Part shown: in pieces, positions 30,413 to 41,347 of the stretch
Layout of the letters: the number at the start of each line of letters is the position of its first letter
Position numbering within the stretch: position 1 is the stretch's first letter
NCBI GenBank assembly: GCA_944739405.2
Contig: OX123182.2
Coordinates: 97,642,051-97,706,050 of the forward strand
Origin: Euclidia mi
Taxonomy: Eukaryota; Arthropoda; Insecta; Lepidoptera; Erebidae
DNA: 64,000 nucleotides
Direction: 5' to 3'
The notes under the pieces: generated by a model
Databases searched by the model: none
Told to the model about the DNA's origin: nothing
Seen by the model: the letters and a program-made list of their open reading frames with translations, nothing else
Position numbers and translations under genes: made by a program

Positions 30413-32652
30413 GTCGTGTCATAATTACCAAATCCAATGTGATTATCATTTATTATGATAATATATTGTGTTATAAATAGACAATCGTGCATTAGTGTAT
30501 GTCTGTTTTTGGACATTTTGTCAATTTGTGAATTTATAATTTGTGTTCAGCAATGTTTGTTGCGCGCACTTATGAGTTGGTATGATGATTTCTTTGTGTC
30601 TGTTTTCATAGTTGAATTTGTTGGCACAGCTACTAGGTCCAATAATAGCACCACCAAATCCATATTTGTTTTAAAGATGCGATGCTGCATACATACATAC
30701 ATCTTCTGATCTCTTCCCATCACCGCGTGCTAGTCATAAAATTCGAGATGAGGTGCTGCTTCAATGTTTATATAAGCGAAATGTATCATTAACATGAAAG
30801 TATTCAAAAATAACGAAGCAAAGACCTAATGCAATATAAGTTTTTTTTTCATTTTACAGTAGAAACACAAAGTAGTGGGCTTCGTGGTATGAAGTTGGGC
30901 GTGTTGACTGTATAATTATTTTGGCAATAAAAACTTATATTTTTCTTACTCCTTAATAATACATTGTCTCCCATATATTTTTAGCAATTTATAGCTGGTC
31001 GTAAGCGAACGAGCAAACTTATGCTACTGTACCCAAGAGTCACCCACAGAACAACAGTTTAAGTTGCTGTTCTTGAAGAAAGCGTGTATTTTAAATGTTT
31101 CATTTTACTACAAACTTACTAGTCTTGTCTTAGTATTCTCTCCGTAAACTGGAATTGACGCTGGTTGGCCAATATTCTAACCAGAAGGCCTAGACAAGTG
31201 GTATTTGATCATATTGATATTCTCTAAATGCTTAAATGAATGGAACTGATAAACGTCTCCGAAATGTCCGAAGAGGACGACAATGAAATAAGAAATGACT
31301 ACCTACCACATAACTAGGCCCTCAGATCTGACAAAACATAATTACGAATTTATCTAGAACGTAGATTTCAGCTACCCAGAATGTTGAGTTTCTTTTTTGT
31401 GTTTACCAGTATTATATTTGATTGTATTAAATCTCAACTACATATTACTGTTAACTCATCAAGTGATACTCATTACCCCGGACATTCTTAGAATTTCAAG
31501 CCACGTCAGTTTTGCCAGAAACACAAATAAACTGAAAATAATGAGTTTATTTGTAAAACTGAGTAAGACGTGTACAAAGGAGATTCTGGGGACGTTAGTA
31601 CTCGTACCAGTCATACGTTGCGCATTGTTGTGACTAACACAAGGGGGACATACTGTTTGACATGTCGGCCAACATGCTCGAGGGCTTTGTTTATTGGCCA
31701 CGTTCTAAAGGGCTTTGTATATTATTTAACTTGTATGTTGCGTGAATTTCTTTCCTTTTTTCCTTAACAACCTTTCGCAATTCACTGCTGGACTTAAGCC
31801 TCACCTAATTTGCTTCACAGTTACAATCTTAGTTAACCTTACTAATCATGCGGTCATGATGTCAAGTAATTTTACTTATATGAATCGTCATATACCTAAT
31901 TAAAATTACTTGTCTTGATAACCGTATTTCACGATTGACGAAATGGTTTTAGGCGCCGTGTACAGCTACTGAGTTCAGCTGTTGCTGTCACTGTCGGATT
32001 GTATACATAAGAAAGAGAAGCGCGACGACGACGGGACGTTCAGAACGAGTTATTTATCATTAAATACATTAATCCTTACAAATATCTTATTCCAATCGAT
32101 AAATAAAAACAACAGTTCCCTTTATTATTATATATTACATCACTGTTATTAATATTATCAAGATTTGTTTATAAATAATACAGTTACAATTGCTGCAATT
32201 TCAATTTAAATGGTTATTTTATGGTTCTTTTTTATCGAGAAAATTTACCGAAAACGTGTTTTGAACACAATGGTCCCCCCATAAATATGATCAAGATTAA
32301 CATATATTTTTTTAGCTGCTCTAACATGCATACGTTTGGCTAAAAAACTGTTTTGTGAAGCCTATTTTGACTAGGTACAGCGCCTTAAGCGCCTGTTTTA
32401 CTACTATCCAACAGATGTAGTGGGTTCACTCCCCATACAGAACTAAATTTGTGCTGATCCATGCAATTCATCCACTTCTAGTTTTAACTGTCGCTTATGT
32501 TTTAAGGACGTGTTCATGTTCAATTGTAAAAAAATGTAATAACATACCGGTTCACGTGCTAATTTCAATTAATAAATAATAATTGCGCTCAAGACTGAAA
32601 TAAGGCAAAATGTTAATACCGATAATACGTGACGTCAGACATGTACCCTTTA
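30413..32652. other. Sparse region, nothing recognised
   Basis: Only short chance frames on both strands (for example 30455-30709, 31397-31633). There are short CATA runs near 30690 but no domain, TIR or family copy. Confidence 0.45.
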
Positions 32653-32759
32653 AGTAATACACCTACTTATATATAAGCTATAACAAGGAATAACAAGGGA
32701 CACCTGGTTTTATCTACTTGATAAAACCAGGTGTCCCTTGTTATACCAGGTGTATTACT
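32653..32759. repeat. Nested inverted repeat: 24-bp perfect stem within 12-bp outer stem
   Basis: The inner arms are 32691-32714 and 32720-32743 (TAACAAGGGACACCTGG start), perfect over 24 bp with the 5-nt loop TACTT. The outer arms are AGTAATACACCT (32653-32664) and AGGTGTATTACT (32748-32759). The structure can form a long cruciform or RNA hairpin. It looks like a template-switch product rather than an element, since no TSD is visible. Confidence 0.85.
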
Positions 32760-33489
32760 AAAACCAATGTAAAACACGATTTAACTTTTACCAAATAATG
32801 TCAACCCAGAGTTCATTTTACTCGTGTTATTAATTTTAGTTAGACCTGCGTACGTAATAATGTGTTAGAAAGTAATTTGGACGATCTAGTTGCAACATTC
32901 ATTTCACAGGAAAGTTTTACTTTATAAAGAACATGAGTAAAAATTACAACAAAACTTCAAAAAAGAAAAGAGCACGTACGATTTACTTCCTTTAAGAATT
33001 GAGAGAAATTATTCCTTATTAAAATTACTAATATATTACTAATAAGGGTTATCAGTAACGGTAACAAAGGTGACAATATTATCAAGAAAATGGATAGCCA
33101 CATTCACTTAACAAGGTACCACCATAACAAAGACCTTCTCGCTTCGTGTGGGGAACGTACGCACACAATATGGCTGTCAATCCGCTTGTCAAATGTTCAG
33201 TATCACATTATTTCCCCATTACTGTTCCCGAAGGTGTTGTGCGTCGATAAATAAGCTGATTATTATTTATTAGGTATTTTCATATATTTTATTTGTGAAC
33301 ATATTGCGTCTAATTTGGTTTTGTTATATTTAGATAATGGCCTTGGTAGTTGATGAGAAAAGGTAGAAAAGAAAGTGCTAGTATGAGGTGTTTCTTTTAT
33401 TTCAATTGGTTAATACATTTTCTGCAATTTAAGCCGTATTCATGGCCCGAGGAGCCAGGGTATCAAATCTGAGTCATCTTTGTCAATGA
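32760..33489. other. AT-rich spacer, nothing recognised
   Basis: No supported feature was found here. Confidence 0.45.
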
Positions 33490-33695
33490 AGACAATTAAC
33501 ATATCGGTGAAGGAAAACATCGTGAGGAAACCTGCATGTCCCAAAGTTCTCCATAATGTTCTCGAAAGACATGTGAAGTCCGCCAACCCGCACTTGGCCA
33601 GCGTGGTGGACTATGGCCTTACCCTTCTCATAGTGACAAGGCCCGTGCCCAGCAGTGCGACAGTATATAGGGCTGATGATGATGATGATTTTCCT
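33490..33695 (+). repeat. SINE family C-type 3' body with GAT tail
   Basis: It contains AGGAAAACATCGTGAGGAAA, then AACCCGCACTTGGCCAGCG, then GGCCCGTGCCCAGCAGTGCG, ending in (GAT)n. It is the reverse complement of the 3' body at 10700-10880. There is no tRNA-like head, so it is 5'-truncated. Confidence 0.8.
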
Positions 33696-34171
33696 TCAGC
33701 CGGTTAGTCTAGAACAGTTACATTCAGAACTACTATATTACTTTACAAGTTCAATTGTTATTTTTGTTCCTGTTGCTGGGTCGTCCAAATCTGCTCACAA
33801 GGGGTTCAAAGTCACGACGTTAATGGTGATGACCCTTACCAGTACACAACAATGCCGAAATATTTAAATTAGTGATTATTACCCATTAAACAAATTGTAG
33901 CCTTTTAAAATACGGAACAATCAGCAAGCTCTCCTACGATTAAAAATACTGAAAGCTATTAATACGCTTACCATCGGAATAATGACATTAAACATGATGA
34001 TTGTCCTCAAAATTTATTTTATTGTATATTCAATATTTTGTTTAAAACATTACGTTGATGATACATAGCGTAATAACTTTATCGCATTTATTTAATTTAA
34101 TTCATTTTAACAATTATAGGCACTTAATGTTGTATCTGGCATCATAATTATTTACGGATACTGTAAGCACA
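33696..34171. other. Spacer, nothing recognised
   Basis: AT-rich and without supported frames. It ends at the left TSD of the next SINE. Confidence 0.45.
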
Positions 34172-34182
34172 CATTGTAAATA

Positions 34183-34587
34183 CACATACATACATACATA
34201 CATATTGTCACGCCTTTTATCCCCGAAGGGGTAGGCAGAGGTGTATTTCTACACCCACTTTTCGCCAGATATACTTTAGTCCCACGTAATAAGGGGCGAG
34301 CCTATTGCCGTTACCGGACATATCACCAGACTCCGTGCTGCTATTGAGAATTCGGCAAAACCCAGTAACTCTTTTGCCCGACCCGGGAATCGAACCCGGG
34401 ACCTCCCGATCCCACGCACATTTATGCCGCGAGACCAACGAGGCAGTCGTATAGGGTTTGATGTCGAGTTTTCCGTCTCTACGCAAAGATGGAATTTGCA
34501 TCGTGTTATCCCTTAGTCGCTTCTTACGACACCCACGGAAAGATAGGGGGTGGTGACACTTGTATTCTATGCCGTCAACCATACGGT
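34183..34587 (-). mobile_element. SINE family A, full-length, with 11-bp TSD
   Basis: CATTGTAAATA flanks it at 34172-34182 and 34588-34598. On the minus strand it has the tRNA-like B box (within CCCGGGTTCGATTCCCGGG), the body, and a 3' (ATGT)n tail that reads ACATAC repeats on the plus strand. It is collinear with 5295-5711, and the two together define the family at roughly 405-417 bp. Confidence 0.9.
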
Positions 34588-34609
34588 CATTGTAAATATA
34601 TAAATATTA

Positions 34610-34639
34610 TCACAGATGTGACAAGTATCACATCTGTGA
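34610..34639. repeat. Perfect 12-bp inverted repeat, 6-nt loop
   Basis: TCACAGATGTGA at 34610-34621 pairs with TCACATCTGTGA at 34628-34639 around CAAGTA. Confidence 0.85.
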
Positions 34640-34764
34640 ATATTATATTTAAAATAATTATCTAAAAAATTCCTTAAGTTAAGATAAATTGAAAATCTTT
34701 TTTACCATATTTTATAAATTATTTTAATTCTGTATATTTAAGGAGCGCAAGTAAAACTATTTTT

Positions 34765-34803
34765 ACTGTTAAAAGCTGATGATGATCATCAGCTTTTAAC
34801 AGT
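34765..34803. repeat. 39-bp palindrome at the SINE B start
   Basis: Two 19-bp arms (ACTGTTAAAAGCTGATGAT and its exact complement) flank a single central G at 34784. Other family B copies have only one arm (CATCAGC-TTTAACAGT), so the second arm is a fold-back duplication. Confidence 0.85.
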
Positions 34804-34986
34804 CTACTGCTGAATGGAGGAGTTGCCCTACTATTTTACCACGCTGGCCAAACGGGTTGGTATAGGGTTGGTATCAAGTTTTCCTTCTCTAACAGTGCTG
34901 TTATAGAACAGCACTGTAAGAGCCGACGGATGGAGCATATTATGCATAGGCATAATATATAATTACCCAATGGATGACATGGAGTG
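34765..34986 (+). repeat. SINE family B, left part, rearranged
   Basis: It carries the family text CACGCTGGCCAAACGGGTTG, then GGTATCAAGTTTTCCTTC and CTAACAGTGCTGTT, as in the copies inside the Helitrons (51283 and 58385). It begins with a 39-bp perfect palindrome (34765-34803). At 34892-34917 the next expected segment is replaced by a fold-back, after which GTAAGAGCCGAC appears inverted relative to the Helitron copies. The right end resumes at 41348 beyond the hAT element. Confidence 0.8.
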
Positions 34987-35176
34987 GTGTCAATCAGAGG
35001 CGGCTCGTGAAAGATTATATTGGGTGTTCACTAAAAAAGAAGATGAAACTGCTTACAGTTTATTTTGTGAATGCTTTTACAATTAATAGTAAGATGTGCT
35101 AAATCATCGATAGGTACATACCTACCCGAACCGTCCACGCAGTAGGTATCAAATCCGGCGCCACTAAAAGCTGTAA

Positions 35177-35809
35177 CAGTCGATCGAATTTGGTTCGGAA
35201 CGGACCACGAACATGGTGCGCTTTGAACCAAATTCGATCGTGTGGCGCACGGTCCGCCGGACATTATTATTATTCATATCGGTACGGCTGGTTCGGAGCG
35301 CTTGCACATCGAACGCGGTGCGTTCCGAACCGATTCGATCGTGTGGACGGCGCACCGAACCAAATTTCGGTCTAGTCGCTGTTGCGCCACCGTACGCGCA
35401 ACACGTCGCAACGTGTTCACAGACAGTTATATGTGGTAGTTATATGTAGATTCACAAGATCCAACAATTCAATAAATGCTTCGGAACTCATTCGAAGATA
35501 TATACGAAAATCTTTATCATCGAGATCTTTAATGAGATTCATATGACTGTACTGTTGACTGTTTCTGAGATAAAATTTTGCCCATTCCTTTCTTTTTTTC
35601 GTTGGGTTTGTAATGGCGATGCCGAACGATAGTTGCCGCAACTAATGCAATTTTGGCCTGTTTTAATAGAATAGGCGGCATGTCGAGGAGACGTGTTCAC
35701 GCAACGCTAGCACAACGCGACTGGACAGTTCGGAGTCTGGTGCGCTTGTCTGTTGTGTAGACCGCACCGTACGGTTCGTGGTCCGTTCCGAACCAAGTTC
35801 GATCGTCTG
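35177..35809. mobile_element. PIF/Harbinger deletion derivative nested in hAT element
   Basis: The left end CAGTCGATCGAATTTGGTTC and the reverse complement of the right end, CAGACGATCGAACTTGGTTC, pair and continue through GGAACGGACCACGAAC. The flanking triplets are TAA and TGA, compatible with a decayed 3-bp TWA duplication. Subterminal motifs GAACC(A/G)(A/T)ATTCGATCGTGTGG recur at about 35224 and 35325. The interior retains the start of a Harbinger transposase on the minus strand (35417-35641). Confidence 0.75.
35417..35641 (-). pseudogene. Harbinger transposase N-terminal fragment
   Basis: 75 codons from 35641 down. The sequence KEWAKFYLRNSQQYSHMNLI, then LDDKDFRIYLRMSSEAFIEL and LDLVNLHI matches the N-terminal region of PIF/Harbinger (HARBI1-like) transposases. 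These typically have a W-x-x-x-x-L-x-R and a F-x-x-Y/F-L-R-M pattern before the DDE domain. The DDE domain is absent because the element is internally deleted. It cannot be functional alone. Confidence 0.7.
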
Positions 35810-36834
35810 TGAATACTTTAAACAAAATACCTACCTACCTACATGGAAAACAAAACCGCTTCTTACTTCCTTCGCATTTTAGCAACCACATAACCAAAGC
35901 GTTTTATCATATTACCTAGTCGTTTTTTTAAGTTTTTTCACAGTTTTTTATAAAGTTTACGCTGTTATATTCCATATTAGTTACACAATTTAACTGTCTT
36001 TCTTAAACATATATACACGATTACACATACAATATTAACAATATTTTAAACACCAATCCTTTTCTAATTACCTACCCAACGTTTGCAGAGAAATGTTTTG
36101 CTTTTGTTTACATTCAAGTGATACCGGCAAAACACTACTAAAAAAAAACGGCGCACACGTTTTAATTTTTCTTCATGACAAATGGTCATATAATTTAGTC
36201 GAGTAATATATTCGCGAATGCGCACCTCGTTAAGATAGCCAGGAGCGCCGCTCCGTATTTGCCTTATTTCTCATACAAATCTTTTGTCTCACGCGCCCAG
36301 CGCATAGAACGCTCTCTCTTTCGCACTCATTACGTTTCAGCATTAAGCGTTGTACTAAGTTTGGTGTAAACATCGTCTCCCGTATTTAACGAGTATAAAA
36401 AATAGTCAATCTCATTTTTAAAGCGAAATTATATATTCTCTCAGTATATCTACGTCCAATACTGATCATAAAGTGTTTGTGAAACAAAATAAGCAGTGCA
36501 TTTAAAGTTATAACTGTCTAAACAAATCTAAGTTGAAACTCAGTGTTTACAAACAAACAGTGACTCCAAACGGCATAATACCAATAAAATTACAACAACA
36601 TTTAAAATAACTTTCATCCATGTGTTTAAATCTGTGTTTTTAAAGTGTTTGAACTTATAAATCAAGTTAAATAAGTGAACTTTAATTTTGTGAAAAAACC
36701 AAAGTCGGTAGTTTTATTCGAACTCGTGAACTCTGTTAAATTAACCAATCACATCGCTCCACTTTAAAGTGATAGTTAATTTACTTCATAAATAAACAGA
36801 AGATCTATTTCGACCTCTGCATTAACTGTCAGCG

Positions 36835-36895
36835 TAGTTGAGTGGCGAGTGATACAGAACTATCGTCGGAAATTAGTGGTCGACGGTTCAAACCC
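36835..36895 (+). promoter_or_regulatory. tRNA-like A and B boxes in LINE 5' UTR
   Basis: TAGTTGAGTGG at 36835-36845 fits the Pol III A-box consensus, and GGTTCAAACCC at 36885-36895 fits the B box, with 39 bases between them, as in a tRNA. A cloverleaf is poor (the T stem does not pair), so this is not a tRNA gene. It lies 60 bp upstream of the ORF1 ATG. It may be a SINE head caught in the element or an internal Pol III promoter of the LINE. Confidence 0.55.
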
Positions 36896-36954
36896 CAGTG
36901 GCGCAACCGATCACTTTTTTAGAATTCTATCAAAAATTTAATATTGTTTCAAAA

Positions 36955-38016
36955 ATGAATTTCTTCGACAATATTACTCTTAGAAAATCTCGAAGTCAAC
37001 CTACAAATGATATTTCTCTTGAAGAGAGTAGTTCAACAAATGGTTCACTAGATGGCAGCACTAGTAGTTTACCACAATTATCACCTGATAAAAATACATT
37101 GCTAATAAATAAACTAAAGCAAAAATTGGCAGAACTCACGTTGGAATTGAGCACAGCTCGCGAAGAGATATCTAAGCTATCTTTAGAAAACATAGAACTT
37201 AAAAAATCCATAACCGCTCTGTCTGAGGAACATGATGTTCGTAAAATATCTTCGAGAAATGATGTAAAGGATACGGAAACCTTGAGCATACGCGCAGATA
37301 CTTCAATATCAACAAATGTTAAAATAAATTCACTGAGCAGGCAAAATAACCAGGAATCGACGTATTCATCTCAGAAATCACCAAGTTCCAACATTGCTAC
37401 TGATAACATTATATCTACACCAAAGTCTTCAACAAATAAGCTATGTGTTATTAGCGCGAACAAAGCGAATAACGTTTTAAATATAGCTAAGGAAACTTTT
37501 CCAAACTTTCAGTTATGTCACTTTATTTCGCCAAACAGTGGATTAGTTCAGCTTGTTAACAACTTGCAGCAAAAAATTATAAATTATACAATGAATGACT
37601 ATTGCGTAATTTTAATTGGAGAAGAAGACTTTAGTAGGACGAATAATTACGTTGAAATTGTAACAGAATTAAGAAAAGTTTTACTAGATTTACAAAATAC
37701 TAATATCATACTATGTCTTCCAACTTACAAGTTAAGTAATTACTCGGCTATGTTCAACTGGCGTATTGAAACTTTTAATAGTTTACTTTATTTAGATTTA
37801 CAAACCTTTGAGTATGCAACAGTACTGGATTCGAATCTGGACTTACTATACGATTTTACTATGTTTTCGAAATATAATAGGAAACTAAATAACCGAGGTA
37901 TGAGAAATGTATTCCATAATTTAAAATTGCATATAGCAAGTTTATTCTCTTTGCAATCTGAATGTAATAAAAAAGTAGATACATCCAAAAAGTCACATTC
38001 AGATTTTTTTCTCTGA
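36955..38016 (+). CDS. LINE ORF1, coiled coil plus C-terminal domain
   Basis: 353 residues from ATG 36955; the same frame is open further upstream to a GTG at 36898, but the ATG with AAAA before it is the better start. Residues about 48-91 form a leucine-rich coiled coil (LLINKLKQKLAELTLELSTA). A low-complexity Ser/Asn/Thr stretch follows. The C-terminal half (from LCVISANKANNVLNIAKETF) has an alpha/beta look with YCVILIGEEDF, similar in placement to the esterase-like domain in ORF1 of CR1-group LINEs; that assignment is tentative. There is no zinc knuckle. The frame is intact. The stop is 13 bases before the ORF2 start, suggesting a bicistronic RNA with reinitiation. Confidence 0.8.
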   Translation: MNFFDNITLRKSRSQPTNDISLEESSSTNGSLDGSTSSLPQLSPDKNTLLINKLKQKLAELTLELSTAREEISKLSLENIELKKSITALSEEHDVRKISSRNDVKDTETLSIRADTSISTNVKINSLSRQNNQESTYSSQKSPSSNIATDNIISTPKSSTNKLCVISANKANNVLNIAKETFPNFQLCHFISPNSGLVQLVNNLQQKIINYTMNDYCVILIGEEDFSRTNNYVEIVTELRKVLLDLQNTNIILCLPTYKLSNYSAMFNWRIETFNSLLYLDLQTFEYATVLDSNLDLLYDFTMFSKYNRKLNNRGMRNVFHNLKLHIASLFSLQSECNKKVDTSKKSHSDFFL

Positions 38017-38029
38017 CCATATTTATATT

Positions 38030-40870
38030 ATGCATCAGAACATTGCCGGATTAATAAATAAATCAGACCTATTAACTGTTTATATTCAGGAATTGTTAAA
38101 TAAACAAATAGCTATAGATATCATATGTGTAACTGAGCACTTTATAATGTCCGGCCAGGAACAATTATTATCTATTCCTAATTATAAGCTTGCCGCATGC
38201 TATTCTAGAAGTAACATTAAACGAGGTGGAGCCTGTATTTTAATAAAGAAAGATTATCAATATAGACAACTCCCAGAGATAATGAAATTGTCCATAGCGG
38301 GCATCATAGAGTGCTGTGCCATTGAGTTGACTAACCAAAACTTGATTGTGTTATGTGTATATAGGCCGCCGAAGTTATCTAATTTGATGAAATTTTATGA
38401 AAATTTGGATATTATTTTAAGAAATTTATGCACCAATCATCATACGAAAATATTGGTGTCTGGAGACTATAATATAGACAATTTGAAAACCAATAGAATA
38501 TCTTTGGATTTTAAGTGCTTTCTTTTAAGTTATAACCTCAAACTAGTAATTAATGAACCAACGCGACCAGCAAGCAATACTTGTTTAGATAATTTTGCCC
38601 ATAACTTCAAGCATAAATGTGAATATAATATTATAGATTTTGGCTTATCAGATCATACGGCACAGGTTATAAAACTCAAAGTCAATAAATCTTGCCAAAT
38701 TAAATCTTGGAAAATAAAAGTAAGGGATACGTCTAAAGAGAATCTCATAAAATTTGAAAAATACCTCCAAAATTTGTCATTTCATGATGTTTATAACACT
38801 GAAAACCCCAACGAAGCTTACGATAATTTCCTAGATATATTTACTTTGCTGCATGACCTATGTTTCCCACTCAAGCCAATTATAATTAGATCCGAAAAGA
38901 AAATTAAATGGGTAACACGGGGAATGCGTATCTGTAGTAAACGACAACGTCAATTACTCTGGCAGTCTAGATTAAATCCGACAGATGCAAATAAAAAGTT
39001 GTTTAATACGTATTCTAGAAGATTTAAAAAGATTATCAAATTAACGCAAAAATCTCAGAATAATTATTTAATTAACCAGTCAGATAATAAATCTAAAACA
39101 GTTTGGCAAATTATTAATAATCGAAAGAAAATAAGAGAACCCATATCTCAAATAAGGCAACACAACTCAATAATTAATGATCCTAGGGAAATAGCAGAAG
39201 CGTTTAATAACTTTTTTATAAATGAAATTTCAAATATACCTCAACATCAAGCCACAAATATCATAGATGTAAAACACATCCTGCAGTCAATATTTTTAGC
39301 CCCAACGACGCCAGAAGCTATTATGGTCGTGATCAAACGACTAAAAAACAAAAAAAGCTTTGGCTATGATGGTATTTCTACTAAAGTCATTAAATTTGTA
39401 TCTAGTTCTATAGCCGCTCCGCTAAGTCATATAATAAACTTAAGTATATATCATGGCATATTTCCCGAAAGTTTAAAAACCACAATAATAAAGCCACTTC
39501 ATAAAAAAGACTCTAAAGAGAATATGACCAACTACAGACCTATTGCTTTAGTACCGGTGTTTTCTAAAATAATAGAAAATGTACTATATGAATATCTTTA
39601 TTCTTTCTTGAATAAATTTAACGTGCTGTGTGATGAGCAATATGGTTTTAGGAAAAATAAAAATATCAACATGGCAATATTTGATTTCCTCAGTAAAATA
39701 ATGCCAAATGTAGACGAAAAAAATCAGGTATGTGCAATCTTTACCGACATGTCTAAGGCCTTTGATCGGGTAAATCATGAAACTCTCTTATATAAACTTC
39801 AGGCCTACGGCATCAGAGGAAATGCATTAAATTTAATAAAATCGTATCTAGAAAACCGTAAGCAATTTACGGAAATCGACAAAATTTGTTTAAAAACCAA
39901 AACTAAAGTACAGTGCAAATCTACTGCTAAAAAAACACAATTCGGCGTCCCACAAGGCAGTATACTCGGGCCACTGCTTTTTTTATTATATATAAATGAC
40001 CTGCCTCGAAAAACATCCCATCCTATGATTTTATTTGCCGATGATAGCACACTAATAATAAAATGTCACGATAAAGATTTTTACGAAAATGATATAAACA
40101 ACAACTTAATTAGTATAATAAACTGGCTTAATAACAATAACTTATTAGTTAACATTCAAAAAACTAAAATTATGCACTTCCATCAACGTACATATCCGGC
40201 AGATATGAACATTAATTATAATGGACAAATTGTACAAAGTGCTAATGTTACGAAATTTTTGGGAGTTTTAATTGACAGCCAATTGAATTGGAAGGCACAA
40301 GCAAATTATATATGTAATAGGATAAGTACATCTGCCTATGCGCTGTATAATCTTTCAAAAAAAGTAAATACTCAAACACTCCTTGTTGCTTATCACGGTC
40401 TAGTTGTTGCAGTATTAAGATTCGGCGTAATATTTTGGGGCAATTGTAGCGAAAGGGAAAGCATTTTTAAATCCCAAAAACGTTGCATAAGAGCAATGTT
40501 TAACTTGAAAACAACCGATAGCTGTGCACCTATATTTAGACTCCACAAATTGTTGACACTACCATGCTTGTATATTTTAGAAATATCATTATTTGTCAAA
40601 AGGAATAAACACTTATTTCCATCCTTACATGAAACCAGAAAAAGGACAACTAGTTTGAGGTCTCAATACCAAAACTTATTATCAACCGGATCTTACAAAA
40701 CTACTTTATTGAGGAAAAGTGTAATTGTTATGGCCCCTACTGTATATAATAAGGTTCCCAGTGATATTAAAGAACAACCATTTAATATATTTAAGAAACA
40801 GCTTTCAAATCTTTTAATTGATAAATGTTACTACTCGATAGCAGACTTTTTGAATGATGGTTCTCTTTGA
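38030..40870 (+). CDS. LINE ORF2, APE endonuclease and reverse transcriptase, intact
   Basis: 946 residues without interruption. The endonuclease spans residues 1 to about 215: N4 (MHQNIAGL), E36 (VTEHF), YRPP at 111, D146/N148 (SGDYNID) and D208/H209 (LSDHT) are all present. The RT has NYRPIALVPVFSKIIENVLY, D573 and D579 (FTDMSKAFDRV), GVPQGSILGPLLFLLYINDL and FADD at 669-672. The C-terminal LRFGVIFWGNC and YNKVPSDIKE motifs are typical of the CR1/L2/Daphne group. All catalytic positions I know for target-primed retrotransposition are kept, so this copy could be active or very young. No RNase H is present, as usual in this group. The start ATG gives the expected N-terminus. Confidence 0.9.
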   Translation: MHQNIAGLINKSDLLTVYIQELLNKQIAIDIICVTEHFIMSGQEQLLSIPNYKLAACYSRSNIKRGGACILIKKDYQYRQLPEIMKLSIAGIIECCAIELTNQNLIVLCVYRPPKLSNLMKFYENLDIILRNLCTNHHTKILVSGDYNIDNLKTNRISLDFKCFLLSYNLKLVINEPTRPASNTCLDNFAHNFKHKCEYNIIDFGLSDHTAQVIKLKVNKSCQIKSWKIKVRDTSKENLIKFEKYLQNLSFHDVYNTENPNEAYDNFLDIFTLLHDLCFPLKPIIIRSEKKIKWVTRGMRICSKRQRQLLWQSRLNPTDANKKLFNTYSRRFKKIIKLTQKSQNNYLINQSDNKSKTVWQIINNRKKIREPISQIRQHNSIINDPREIAEAFNNFFINEISNIPQHQATNIIDVKHILQSIFLAPTTPEAIMVVIKRLKNKKSFGYDGISTKVIKFVSSSIAAPLSHIINLSIYHGIFPESLKTTIIKPLHKKDSKENMTNYRPIALVPVFSKIIENVLYEYLYSFLNKFNVLCDEQYGFRKNKNINMAIFDFLSKIMPNVDEKNQVCAIFTDMSKAFDRVNHETLLYKLQAYGIRGNALNLIKSYLENRKQFTEIDKICLKTKTKVQCKSTAKKTQFGVPQGSILGPLLFLLYINDLPRKTSHPMILFADDSTLIIKCHDKDFYENDINNNLISIINWLNNNNLLVNIQKTKIMHFHQRTYPADMNINYNGQIVQSANVTKFLGVLIDSQLNWKAQANYICNRISTSAYALYNLSKKVNTQTLLVAYHGLVVAVLRFGVIFWGNCSERESIFKSQKRCIRAMFNLKTTDSCAPIFRLHKLLTLPCLYILEISLFVKRNKHLFPSLHETRKRTTSLRSQYQNLLSTGSYKTTLLRKSVIVMAPTVYNKVPSDIKEQPFNIFKKQLSNLLIDKCYYSIADFLNDGSL

Positions 40871-41073
40871 TTGTTAATAAGCAATATAATTATAAAAGTT
40901 AAAATAGGCACTAAATGATACTACTGTTTTTCTATTTTATTACTATTGTAACATTAAGATTTGCACGCCTTAATGGCAAAATGTACAAGGATTCATATTA
41001 ATATATTTAACACCTAATGTATTACCTACATTTTTGGCAAATAAAATATTCTATTCTATTCTATTCTATTCTA
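40871..41073 (+). repeat. LINE 3' UTR and (ATTCT)n tail
   Basis: The UTR ends GCAAATAAAAT and then ATTCT repeats (41048-41073). Short 3' microsatellites rather than poly(A) are usual for CR1-group LINEs. No clear TSD was found. Confidence 0.8.
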
Positions 41074-41347
41074 AGCTTTCGTCAACTAAGAGCAGTGTTA
41101 TGAGCGCTCCACTCAACAAAAATAGGTACCTATGTATGTTTCAAGAGTGTTGACAAATCACAAAATGATGATAAACAGTTTAGTAGTCAAATACTTATCT
41201 GTAGATATGCATTATAGAAAAGAGAATAGGTGTGTGTTAAAATATTGAGCATGTTTATATAATAAGTTAATATGAGTTGTATAATTTTATAATTTTGGGA
41301 GTTCACTGCTCTAGCGCTCCTTTGAATGAGCCGCCACTGGTGTCAAT

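Larger units (their letters stand above)
34995..41339. mobile_element. hAT element split by Harbinger and LINE insertions, 8-bp TSD
   Basis: TIRs CAGAGGCGGCTC (left) and GAGCCGCCACTG (right) are flanked by GTGTCAAT at 34987-34994 and 41340-41347. A further paired block, GTTCACT near 35025 and AGTTCACTGCTC near 41300, lies just inside. The host site is a SINE B copy; the paralogous text in the Helitron SINEs supplies the empty-site sequence. Its own residual sequence (34995-35176, 35810 to about 36200, 41074-41339) shows no transposase, so it was non-autonomous before the LINE and Harbinger pieces landed in it. Confidence 0.8.

Noticed and set aside
36898..36954. GTG at 36898 as ORF1 start
   Set aside because: Animals rarely start at GTG and the ATG at 36955 has an A-rich context; the upstream codons overlap the tRNA-like B box region.
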